7,283 bases of DNA from a bacterium CG2_30_54_10. GTDB taxonomy: Bacteria > Muiribacteriota > Ozemobacteria > Ozemobacterales > Ozemobacteraceae. Of the stretch, positions 1 to 6,098 are shown one piece after another (positions within the stretch are counted from its first letter, which is position 1; each line of letters starts with the position of its first letter). Below the pieces are notes generated by a model, which saw nothing but the letters and a program-made list of their open reading frames with translations, was not told the DNA's origin and made no database searches. Location of the stretch: NCBI GenBank assembly GCA_001872985.1, contig MNYA01000164.1:1-7283 (forward strand). The letters run 5' to 3'. Made by a program: the position numbers and the translations under genes.

Positions 1-91
1 CATCATTTCCTCTATCTCCACTTCTCCTAAAGGGTGCATTCCCGAAAAAAGGTATTCGCCAAGATGGTGGCGACACCCCAAAGATGAGAAC

Positions 92-165
92 GTGTCATTG
101 CGAGCGAAGCGAAGCAATCTTTTCGATCGAGATTGCTTCGTCGCTTGCGCTCCTCGCAATGACAC
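92..165. repeat. REP-like long inverted repeat (about 74 nt)
   Basis: The outer arms are a perfect 13-bp inverted match: GTGTCATTGCGAG (92-104) against CTCGCAATGACAC (153-165). An inner perfect 11-bp match pairs 110-120 with 130-140 around a 9-nt loop. The unpaired part between the two helices is asymmetric, with 5 nt on the left and 12 nt on the right. Repeats of this kind, with the GTCATTGCGAG end and the GAAGCAATCT core, are scattered through intergenic DNA of many bacterial genomes as non-autonomous palindromes. The element lies upstream of the pilin cluster promoter candidate and could act as a transcription barrier or mRNA-end structure. An open frame crossing it (92-316) is a translation of the repeat and is not treated as a gene. 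Confidence 0.85.
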
Positions 166-218
166 ACCTTCTTTTTTGCTGCGCTGCCACTGCTGTTCTT
201 TCGACCAGCTACCTCTTT

Positions 219-249
219 TTGGGAGTGCGCCCCTACGGTGTGCTATAAC
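219..249 (+). promoter_or_regulatory. Candidate extended -10 promoter for the pilin cluster
   Basis: TGCTATAAC at 241-249 matches the extended -10 form TGnTATAAT at every defined position except the last. A weak -35 (TTGGGA, 219-224) lies 19 bp upstream, longer than ideal, which is tolerable for an extended -10 promoter. Transcription would begin near 256 and leave a leader of roughly 40 nt before the ATG at 298. The -10 sits inside a small dyad, GTGT (238-241) and ACAC (248-251), and between a longer one, GGAGTG (222-227) and CACTCC (249-254), so a repressor site is conceivable. This rests on motif matching only. Confidence 0.35.
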
Positions 250-297
250 ACTCCTCGACCGGGGAAATTCAAGCATCGTGCGGATGAGGTTTTACAA

Positions 298-2769
298 ATG
301 TCTGTTTTCCGGGTGAACTCTCGTAAGACATCTGGTTTCATCCTGTTCGTTGTCCTGACTATCGTCCTGGCCATGGCCATTCTGATTTTCGCGCTCTCAT
401 CGCACAAGAGCGGCGCGATCGAACAACTGGCCAAAACGATCGACCAGAACCGCCTGGTGATCCTGGCCCAGTCAGGCAACAACGAGGTACTTGCCCTTAT
501 CAAGCATGACGTCAACAACCTCGACTCGCCAACCATCTTCGCTCAGTTTCGAAGCATATTCAAAGACGTTCCAGGTGCGCTTTCAGGAACGAAAAAATAC
601 CAGATTTTTCCTTTACCTTTAGGTAAAAGCAATGGATATTCTCCCACCGATACCCAGGGGATCGCCAATGATGCCGGATATCGCGTTAAGATCGTTAGCA
701 AGGCTGATCTGGTAGTCTGCGCCGGCAGCCAAATCAGCGACATGCGGGCTTTCCGGGGCTACCTTGAAGTCACTTCCAGGGCATTCCACATTGACCACCC
801 TGAAAGTCTCATCGAAATCAAGGAGCGCCGGGATGTCAAAATGCTCGATCTGAGACATTTTTTTGACCAGTACGTTTTCTTTTTAAAAAACTACTTCCCC
901 GACTACAACCAACCCCGCAAGCGATTGACTCTTATCGGCATTGATTCCGGCGGATCTGTCTTGAAAGGAATGTATTCCAGAGCCTACCTCGGAAACCGTT
1001 TTTACCCCGCCAACTCAGAGTTTCCCGGAACCGACAAGGGCCGACTCTGGTTTGACATCAGCTACAAAGAACAGGAGCCCCTCATTGCCTCCATGTTGAA
1101 ATTGGAAGGCACAGGCAGGGTTGCCTTCCCGAATAGCCCGGAAAACTACATGTACTGGGTCAATGCCGCCACCTTTACCGATTTGACGACTAATTTTGGG
1201 ATGTCCGACTTCTACGCGGTCGAATCTGCAAAACAGGTATTCGAAATGATCGTCAACGGCGCCGCAAATGGCATTCTTCGACCCCGAGCGGATTTCCTTC
1301 GTGGGGATGCCTTGAAAACGAAATGCAATCAGGCGATGACTTCCGGGGCGGTCAACTCCAACGCGGCATCCTTTAAAATCTGCCAGGATTTCGCCCTGAA
1401 CGCCCACGGACGGGAATACAAAGATTGTGACGGATTCAAAAAGGTACTGCGAACCTGCTTTTCCAAATGGGTCTATCACTGGGGTTACACCGATGCCGAA
1501 TCCATCTGGCTGATTTACGAACGCGATCCTTCCATCGCGCCGCACCCGAAAGAATGGCCAAAAAACCTGAAATATGGCGGCCTTGCGACTGAAACCTCCG
1601 ACTATGGCGGAAAGGGGCCTATCTTCTCCGAGAATCTTCGGGACGATTACAATGTCGAACGAACCCGAATCGGGATCATGGGGCATTTCTGCGACCCAAG
1701 CAATAAAAGGTTCATACTTTTCGAAGGATTGGCATTCCTCCGATTTTTCAAGATCGGCTTCTTTGACGAGTTCATTACTGACTTTTCTGTCTTAACTGCC
1801 GGCCAGATCACGAACCCCGATGCCTCGACCACGGGCCCGCCCCAAACGGTAACCGTTGCGCCCGTTCCGATGGATTTCCACCGCTCCCCGCCGGACACTT
1901 TCCAGAACCTCCCCATCGAGAACATTCTCCTGAAGAAAACACCCCAAAAGGGATACCTTAAAAAATTCATGGAAAATGTCCTGATGAGCAGGGCGGTCGA
2001 TTCCATTCCCCTGAACTGCCTGGCCGGGAAAAGCTTTCAGATCCCCGATCCAGGTGGGGAGAAGACCTTCGATCCATGGGCCGACGATCCCCCCGCGGTA
2101 CCATCCGCATCGACCAACGCAAAGGCTGGGTACAAGTATTTCCGCTGCGTCGACTGGTCGATGCTAAGCCGCGATTATGAAACCGGCGCCGAGTTTATAA
2201 AAGATCGGGTCGCGGATAGCAGCAGCGGGGAAAAAATGCTTTACGTTGATGGTATGATGCTGGTTCGCAAGGGCCCGCTCGATCTTTCAGCGGTACACAA
2301 GTTTACCGGAAAAGGAATGATTTTCGTCGGGGAAGGCGACTGCGTTCTTGGTTCGCTGAAAAAACACGTTGCGGGGGAAACCGGCCAAAACACTCTCCGG
2401 ATTTACCTTCATAACGGGGATTTCGAGATCAGATCCACCGATTCGGCGGTCGATATCGAGGCGTCGCTAACCGCATTGACCTTCATCCCCAAAGGTTCCT
2501 CGGCCGACCCCGACTCACTCAACAATCAAGGCAACCTTTTCTGCAACGGGAAAAATGTTCATATACTTGGCAATCTCATACTTGACTACCTACAACTCGA
2601 ATGGGAGTCACGCGGCCTCCCGCTTGACGGAACCCTGACCGTTGAACATGACCCGCTTATCTTCAATCCCGAAAGCAAAGCAAATGGGAAAAAACAAGAT
2701 CCCTACCGCATCAGCCTTGGTGAAGTGAAAACACTTTACAGCATGAACGCCGGCGAAAAGAGCTTCTGA
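298..2769 (+). CDS. Giant GspK/PilX-like minor pilin or pseudopilin-like protein (823 aa)
   Basis: The ATG at 298 is preferred over one 60 nt upstream because a GAGG (286-289) precedes it by 8 nt and it puts the hydrophobic segment close to the N terminus. Basic residues (RVNSRK) are followed by Gly13 and a single membrane helix at about residues 14-34 (FILFVVLTIV and onward), then an amphipathic helix (IEQLAKTIDQ). This is the layout of type IV pilin-like proteins. If Gly13 is the cleavage site, position +5 is Val instead of Glu, as in GspK-type pseudopilins. The rest, about 780 residues, would face the periplasm; it carries about ten cysteines scattered over it, and I recognise no named domain. 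From about residue 670 short Gly/Asn-punctuated hydrophobic strands (GMIFVGEGD, LRIYLHNGDFEI, NLFCNGKNVHILGNL) suggest a beta-helix or stacked-strand region. It is far longer than usual GspK (about 300 aa) or PilX (about 170-200 aa). It leads a tight cluster with a GspI/PilV-like and a GspJ/PilW-like protein, which supports a role as the large tip subunit of a pilus or pseudopilus. The family call is moderate; the function of the large domain is unknown. Confidence 0.7.
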   Translation: MSVFRVNSRKTSGFILFVVLTIVLAMAILIFALSSHKSGAIEQLAKTIDQNRLVILAQSGNNEVLALIKHDVNNLDSPTIFAQFRSIFKDVPGALSGTKKYQIFPLPLGKSNGYSPTDTQGIANDAGYRVKIVSKADLVVCAGSQISDMRAFRGYLEVTSRAFHIDHPESLIEIKERRDVKMLDLRHFFDQYVFFLKNYFPDYNQPRKRLTLIGIDSGGSVLKGMYSRAYLGNRFYPANSEFPGTDKGRLWFDISYKEQEPLIASMLKLEGTGRVAFPNSPENYMYWVNAATFTDLTTNFGMSDFYAVESAKQVFEMIVNGAANGILRPRADFLRGDALKTKCNQAMTSGAVNSNAASFKICQDFALNAHGREYKDCDGFKKVLRTCFSKWVYHWGYTDAESIWLIYERDPSIAPHPKEWPKNLKYGGLATETSDYGGKGPIFSENLRDDYNVERTRIGIMGHFCDPSNKRFILFEGLAFLRFFKIGFFDEFITDFSVLTAGQITNPDASTTGPPQTVTVAPVPMDFHRSPPDTFQNLPIENILLKKTPQKGYLKKFMENVLMSRAVDSIPLNCLAGKSFQIPDPGGEKTFDPWADDPPAVPSASTNAKAGYKYFRCVDWSMLSRDYETGAEFIKDRVADSSSGEKMLYVDGMMLVRKGPLDLSAVHKFTGKGMIFVGEGDCVLGSLKKHVAGETGQNTLRIYLHNGDFEIRSTDSAVDIEASLTALTFIPKGSSADPDSLNNQGNLFCNGKNVHILGNLILDYLQLEWESRGLPLDGTLTVEHDPLIFNPESKANGKKQDPYRISLGEVKTLYSMNAGEKSF

Positions 2770-2770
2770 G

Positions 2771-3121
2771 ATGGATCAAACGCGATTATACGTGATTTTC
2801 GCGGTGGTTCTGTGCATGATTTTCACCCTTGCGGCACTTCATAGGTTCAGCCGATCCCAGGGCGAGCCTCAAAAGACGGGTGACCCTGGGGCGAATGCTT
2901 CTGTGGCAAAGGCTTCTGACCCTACCGCCTTTGAGGAACCGAGCCGTCCGTCGGCCCAGAACCCGTTTCCGTTGACCTCTGGCATCCAAACCGTCGAGGT
3001 CACCCCGCCTCCCGAATTCTGCTTTGGAACCCCCTCCCCGGAAGAAACCGACAAAATTTTCCAGACAATTTCGGACCGCATAAAACCAGTTGAGCCGGAA
3101 GCCACCAATGAAAAAAAATAG
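2771..3121 (+). CDS. Small membrane-anchored Pro-rich protein of unknown function (116 aa)
   Basis: The ATG follows the stop of the giant pilin-like gene by 1 nt, so translation is probably coupled; only a weak AG-rich SD (AAAAGAG) precedes it. Residues about 6-24 (YVIFAVVLCMIFTLAALHR) form one membrane helix after a very short N terminus, giving a likely cytoplasm-in, periplasm-out topology. The remainder is polar, rich in Pro, Ser, Glu and Ala, with a PPPEF motif near residue 80 and a charged tail, and looks largely disordered. There is no +5 Glu pilin motif, so it is not a prepilin. A single N-terminal helix plus a Pro-rich periplasmic linker resembles the general layout of accessory proteins such as GspC or PilP, but I see no sequence match to either. 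Its last 14 nt overlap the next gene. Position argues for a role in the same pilus or secretion assembly; no function can be assigned. Confidence 0.7.
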   Translation: MDQTRLYVIFAVVLCMIFTLAALHRFSRSQGEPQKTGDPGANASVAKASDPTAFEEPSRPSAQNPFPLTSGIQTVEVTPPPEFCFGTPSPEETDKIFQTISDRIKPVEPEATNEKK

Positions 3122-3677
3122 TAAGCCTGGTTTCAGCGACCGATATGGTATCAGCCTTGCCGAGGTCGTGGTGGCGGTTTTGGTGGTTGGATTGAGTGTT
3201 GTTCCATTGCTTTGGGTTCTTTCCTCCTCGAAAACGGATACTTCAAAGGCAATCAACTATCTCCGCGCCATGGAACTTGCTAACGAGGCCTTAGAGTGGG
3301 CAAACGTCGCACTTTCTTCCAAGAAAGACTTCAACAATAGCGACCTTAGCGGTGTCGGAGGCGCTCTGATCGTTTCCGCCGGATCCACGTTCGTCCCGGC
3401 ATCAATCGACGTCGCGGCCTTATCAAAATCGAATCCTGAATGGGTGGCGGATAACCTTCTCGAGAAAACCTTGACATATTCGGAACAGTACAACAGCGCG
3501 TTTTTCTACCGAACAATCGAAGCGATCGATATCCCCGGTGGGTTTACACAAGGCTATCTTAAAAGGGTAAATGTCACGGTCGAATGGGCCGAGGGGAGGC
3601 GACCTGCCCGGCCCGATCTCCCGGGTGAAGGCCGAACAAAGAAGATCGTGCTTTCCGCCCTGGTTCTTGTTGAATAG
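3108..3677 (+). CDS. GspI/PilV-like prepilin (minor pseudopilin, 189 aa)
   Basis: The prepilin processing motif is clear: basic leader MKKNSKPGFSDRYG, cleavage after Gly14, then ISLAE with Glu at +5 and a hydrophobic helix to about residue 39. The next helix (YLRAMELANEALEWA, about 51-65) and the C-terminal strands (LKRVNVTVEWAEG, KIVLSALVLVE) fit the GspI/PilV family, whose usual length is roughly 120-200 aa. The ATG at 3108 is chosen over an in-frame TTG at 3090 because GGAAG lies about 8 nt upstream and the shorter leader is typical. The start overlaps the previous gene by 14 nt inside an A8 tract, so termination-reinitiation is likely. A prepilin peptidase (PilD/GspO), not in this window, would have to process it at the inner membrane. 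It probably packs beside the GspJ/PilW-like and GspK/PilX-like neighbours at the fibre tip. Whether it belongs to a type IV pilus or a type II secretion pseudopilus cannot be told from this protein alone. Confidence 0.85.
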   Translation: MKKNSKPGFSDRYGISLAEVVVAVLVVGLSVVPLLWVLSSSKTDTSKAINYLRAMELANEALEWANVALSSKKDFNNSDLSGVGGALIVSAGSTFVPASIDVAALSKSNPEWVADNLLEKTLTYSEQYNSAFFYRTIEAIDIPGGFTQGYLKRVNVTVEWAEGRRPARPDLPGEGRTKKIVLSALVLVE

Positions 3678-3702
3678 CGGCAGTTTATCGATGGAGACCG
3701 GC

Positions 3703-4380
3703 ATGAAACCAGCCAAAGGGTTCACCATGATAGAGCTCCTGGTGACGTTGAGCATTAGCGTGTTCATTTTCACCATGGTTACGAAGTTTCTCAGTGGAAC
3801 CCGCTTCCAGTTCATGCAAGGTACTGTCAACCTGCAGAACCTTCAGGATGCAAGGATTGCGATCAACTACCTCCGGCGTGATTTTTCGTCCGTTTGCATC
3901 TATTTCGGTTCCACTCGTACAGCAAACAGTTATAAAGAGGTTCGTGCTCTCCAAAAGCGTGCATTCAGCAAGCCGGGAGTCGACCCGACCAGTCTCACCG
4001 AAAAGCTCGTTACGATCAAATCGCCCGATCAAATTTCATTCTTCAGGTTCGATTTTGATTCTCCCAAAGAAGAACCCGTTGTCGAGCGTATCATGTACCG
4101 TTTTGATAAAACGGCAAAAACCTTGACGCGCCACTCTCCGGAACGTAACATAGAGTTCAAGGGTTTTGAAGACGTCGAGTTCCGCCTTTACTGCCACAGC
4201 ATCAATCCTGATGTCCCGCTTCTGTGGGCGCGGTTTCTCATTCATGAGGGCGAGAACATTTACGGGACTTCCAACATAGGAAAACCCCTTGAGCTTACCA
4301 CGTCAATATCGAGTCCCTTTCTGACCAGCAACCTGCAAAACCTGCCCTGGAACTACGAAACATACCAGACAAAAAAATAG
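3703..4380 (+). CDS. GspJ/PilW-like prepilin (minor pseudopilin, 225 aa)
   Basis: The N terminus MKPAKG|FTMIELLVTLSIS is a textbook class III signal: short basic leader, cleavage after Gly6, N-methylated Phe, Glu at +5 (residue 11) and a membrane helix to about residue 29. The motif ARIAINYLRRDF (50-61) is the conserved helix of the PilW/GspJ family, and the later strands (VERIMYRFDKTAKTLTRHS, then FEDVEFRLY) are also usual there. The start at 3703 is chosen because GGAG (3693-3696) lies 6 nt upstream; ATG at 3691 and a longer open frame back to 3571, inside the previous gene, give unsuitable leaders. It begins 25 nt after the GspI/PilV-like gene and is very likely in the same operon. The protein should sit in the inner membrane until assembled into the tip complex with its two pilin-like neighbours. 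It ends in a short Asn/Gln/Lys-rich tail with tandem stops (TAGTGA). Confidence 0.88.
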   Translation: MKPAKGFTMIELLVTLSISVFIFTMVTKFLSGTRFQFMQGTVNLQNLQDARIAINYLRRDFSSVCIYFGSTRTANSYKEVRALQKRAFSKPGVDPTSLTEKLVTIKSPDQISFFRFDFDSPKEEPVVERIMYRFDKTAKTLTRHSPERNIEFKGFEDVEFRLYCHSINPDVPLLWARFLIHEGENIYGTSNIGKPLELTTSISSPFLTSNLQNLPWNYETYQTKK

Positions 4381-4393
4381 TGAACCGTCGATC

Positions 4394-4450
4394 GGGCCTG
4401 TGTCGTCTACCGAGTGAACAGCCCCGCAAGGGAAAAAAAATTTGGAGGAG
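4394..4450 (+). promoter_or_regulatory. Leader with imperfect hairpin and strong ribosome binding site
   Basis: The 76-nt gap before the next gene holds an imperfect stem, 4394-4401 with 4418-4425 (seven of eight pairs), followed by an A8 tract and GGAGGAG at 4444-4450. That SD is 6 nt before the ATG at 4457 and decides this start over the in-frame TTG at 4442. I see no convincing -35/-10 pair, so co-transcription with the pilin genes is possible. The stem has no T-tract and is not a terminator; it could be a processing or stabilising structure. The SD is the well-supported part. Confidence 0.5.
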
Positions 4451-4456
4451 AAAATC

Positions 4457-5347
4457 ATGAAGATCATCCGCAAATCAGTGTCCTGGGTTCTTACGTTCTT
4501 ATTGCTATTCAACCCTCTCCTTATTGAAAGAATGGCGAGTGCGGCAGAACCGCCAACAGCAGGCAGCGCAGCCGAGACCGCCAGCGCCAGCGCCGTCAAG
4601 ACGAACGACGCCTCCAACCAGCTCAACAACACAAATTCAGTTAAGACCAAGTGGTACATGGGCAGCGGCACCAAGAACAAAATCAATGACGCCAACAAGA
4701 AACTTTCAGACGGCAAAGCTCAGGTCAATGATGTCAAGGGAAGCGCGACTGATGCCGCCAGTCGCGTCAGAGGCATCGGCGATGCCGCCACGGGCGATGG
4801 GGACACCTTCGACAAGCTCACCAATGTACAGGCTGCCGTCCAGAAGTCCCTTATCAAGATCGGGCAGCTTCTCCAGAAGATCGGCAAACTCCTCCAGACC
4901 GTCGGAACAGCCCTGGTAGCCATCGGTCAGGTTCTCAGCGCGATCCCCTGGACTTCAGTGATCGGCGCCGCTCTCATGAAGGTCGGCGGCCTCCTGATCA
5001 AAGTCGGAACCGTGCTTGAAAAAGTTGGCGCCGCCATCGAAAAGGTTGGCCAGGTTGCAGCCAAGGCTGACCAAGGATTCAAGGGAGCCTTGGAAAGCAT
5101 CGTCACCGCAGCCAAAGACGGTTGGAAGGAAGGCACCGAACGCGCTGACAAGGCCGTTAAAGATGCCAAGGACAAGTACAACACCGATAAGGCTGCCGCT
5201 ACCGGCAAGGATTCCGCCGGCGATAAAACCGACGACGGAACTGCCGTCACTGGCACCGGCGGTGACAATACCCGCCCCGCCCAGGATTCCGATACCGGTG
5301 AATCCGGTGACACTGGAACCGGTTCCGAAGGCGAATCAGAAGAATAA
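4457..5347 (+). CDS. Secreted glycine-heptad helical-hairpin protein, unknown function (296 aa)
   Basis: The N terminus has two basic patches, a hydrophobic core (about residues 9-22) and a plausible cleavage after ASA at residue 29, so it should be exported by Sec. The mature part starts with an Ala/Thr/Ser-rich linker, then polar helical sequence (about 70-105, NDANKKLSDGKAQVNDV). The core (about 130-201) is an array of heptads with Gly at 136, 143, 150, 157 and, after a one-residue slip at the IPW segment (163-165), at 170, 177, 184, 191 and 198. The two halves (132-160 and 173-201) look like a duplicated unit, predicted to fold as two glycine-lined amphipathic helices in a hairpin. A charged helix (about 215-245) follows, then a disordered, acidic Gly/Thr/Asp/Ser tail. 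It has no cysteine and no pilin motif. A strong SD, Ile codons that are ATC with one exception, and a strong terminator point to high expression. I do not recognise the family; tape-measure, pore-forming or surface-coat roles are all only possible. Position suggests a partner or substrate of the pilin-like machine. Confidence 0.8.
   Translation: MKIIRKSVSWVLTFLLLFNPLLIERMASAAEPPTAGSAAETASASAVKTNDASNQLNNTNSVKTKWYMGSGTKNKINDANKKLSDGKAQVNDVKGSATDAASRVRGIGDAATGDGDTFDKLTNVQAAVQKSLIKIGQLLQKIGKLLQTVGTALVAIGQVLSAIPWTSVIGAALMKVGGLLIKVGTVLEKVGAAIEKVGQVAAKADQGFKGALESIVTAAKDGWKEGTERADKAVKDAKDKYNTDKAAATGKDSAGDKTDDGTAVTGTGGDNTRPAQDSDTGESGDTGTGSEGESEE
4850..5059 (+). repeat. Duplicated glycine-heptad coding block
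   Basis: Within the secreted protein, nucleotides 4850-4936 (residues 132-160) and 4973-5059 (residues 173-201) encode two aligned 29-residue blocks, 14 residues identical by eye, most other positions conservative (Ile/Val, Leu/Ile). Each block is itself built from degenerate 21-nt units encoding Leu-x-Lys-Ile/Val-Gly-x-Leu-like heptads. The spacer of 12 residues contains IPW, a likely turn. The pattern implies heptad expansion followed by duplication of a four-heptad unit, now diverged at DNA level. Confidence 0.75.
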
Positions 5348-5366
5348 CCAACCGAAGCAGGTCTCG

Positions 5367-5399
5367 AAACCCCCGGGGAAACCCGGGGGTTTTCTTTTT
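5367..5399 (+). terminator. Rho-independent terminator with GAAA tetraloop
   Basis: An 11-bp perfect stem (AAACCCCCGGG at 5367-5377 with CCCGGGGGTTT at 5382-5392) closes on a GAAA tetraloop (5378-5381) and runs into the T-rich tract TTTTCTTTTT (5390-5399). It begins 20 nt after the stop of the secreted protein and ends the plus-strand cluster. On the minus strand the stem is followed by TTTCGAG and not a long T tract, so it would be a poor terminator for the converging sigma operon. Confidence 0.93.
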
Positions 5400-5493
5400 A
5401 TGTTGAGAATCAGCTAATGCCCATTCTTTTTAAAGAGATACTGCTTGAAGAGATCCCGCCACCCTTTATCGAGAAGTTACCTTTTTGTTACCA

Positions 5494-6072
5494 CTACAGC
5501 CCTAAAGGAATTTCCGCGGGGCGATAGGATTCAAGCAGCTCCTTCAACTCGTTCCAGGCCTTGAAGAGCCTTGATTTGGCCGTTCCTTCAGGGATGTTCA
5601 AAAGCAGGGCCACCTCATTGAGGGGAAGATCGAGCAGATAACGCATGACAAGGATTTCCCGATGGATTTCCGGCAATTTGGCGAGAGAATCGTGAACTTC
5701 CTGGGCGGCTTCCTTCATCAATAGCTCGCGCTCCGGGGCGGGGCAGACATCTTTGATGACCGAGGCAATCACTGCCGGATCGAGGGGGAAAGGAATGTTC
5801 TTTCGTTTGTAAGAAATGGCAAGGTTCCTGGCAATGGCCATCAACCAGGCCGGGAACGAATGCGCGGAATCGTGTTGGGAAAGCTTTCTGTAGACGATCA
5901 GGAATGTTTCCTGCGTCAGATCCTCGGCATCGGAGGCGCTTCCCAAAAAGTGGAACAGAAAGCGAAAAACCAACCCCTGAAATTTGCGGGCGAGTGCCTC
6001 AAAGGCGCCAAGATCCCCGCTTTTCGACCGCTCGATTAAAAACCGGTCAGGCTGCTCGGGGGATGGGTTCAT
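5494..6072 (-). CDS. ECF RNA polymerase sigma factor (192 aa)
   Basis: This is an extracytoplasmic-function sigma-70 factor that directs RNA polymerase core to a dedicated promoter set. Region 2 spans about residues 20-91: core-binding DAEDLTQETFLIVYRKL (48-64) and the -10-reading helix FPAWLMAIARNLAISYKRK (73-91). Region 4 spans about 128-180, with LAKLPEIHREILVMRY and the -35-reading helix-turn-helix LNEVALLLNIPEGTAKSRLF (151-170). The 192-aa length without region 3 is standard for ECF factors. The ATG at 6072 is fixed on the 5' side by an in-frame TGA directly before it. No good SD is visible upstream (CCAGCC), so translation may depend on coupling to the anti-sigma gene that ends 26 nt upstream. 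That order, anti-sigma first, is unusual. No ECF-type target promoter is obvious in the window, and I see no clear intrinsic terminator downstream (5401-5493). Confidence 0.95.
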   Translation of the reverse strand: MNPSPEQPDRFLIERSKSGDLGAFEALARKFQGLVFRFLFHFLGSASDAEDLTQETFLIVYRKLSQHDSAHSFPAWLMAIARNLAISYKRKNIPFPLDPAVIASVIKDVCPAPERELLMKEAAQEVHDSLAKLPEIHREILVMRYLLDLPLNEVALLLNIPEGTAKSRLFKAWNELKELLESYRPAEIPLGL

Positions 6073-6098
6073 TCAGGCTGGAAAACCATTCGAAGATT

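Noticed and set aside
1..6. Possible start codons (CAT CAT on the plus strand) of a divergent minus-strand gene, with GAGG and GGAG just upstream on that strand
   Set aside because: At most two codons lie inside the window, so no coding evidence exists; it may be a real divergent gene beyond the left edge but cannot be supported here.
56..73. Short hairpin TCGCCA / TGGCGA with a 6-nt loop
   Set aside because: A 6-bp stem of this kind is expected by chance and has no T tract or neighbouring signal.
92..316. 74-codon open frame over the left palindrome
   Set aside because: Its translation is the repeat itself (SLRAKRSN, CAPRND are typical repeat-derived peptides) and it overlaps the start of the giant pilin-like gene.
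1015..1686. 223-codon minus-strand open frame inside the giant pilin-like gene
   Set aside because: Antisense shadow of a long coding gene with no domain signal and no ribosome binding site evidence.
4927..5313. Minus-strand frame inside the heptad protein gene, rich in Ser, Pro, Ala and Val
   Set aside because: Low-complexity antisense shadow of the repeated plus-strand codons.
5401..5493. Search for a terminator or small RNA between the convergent clusters
   Set aside because: Only a short direct repeat GTTACC around a T5 run (5474-5491) is visible; no stable stem followed by a T tract on the minus strand.
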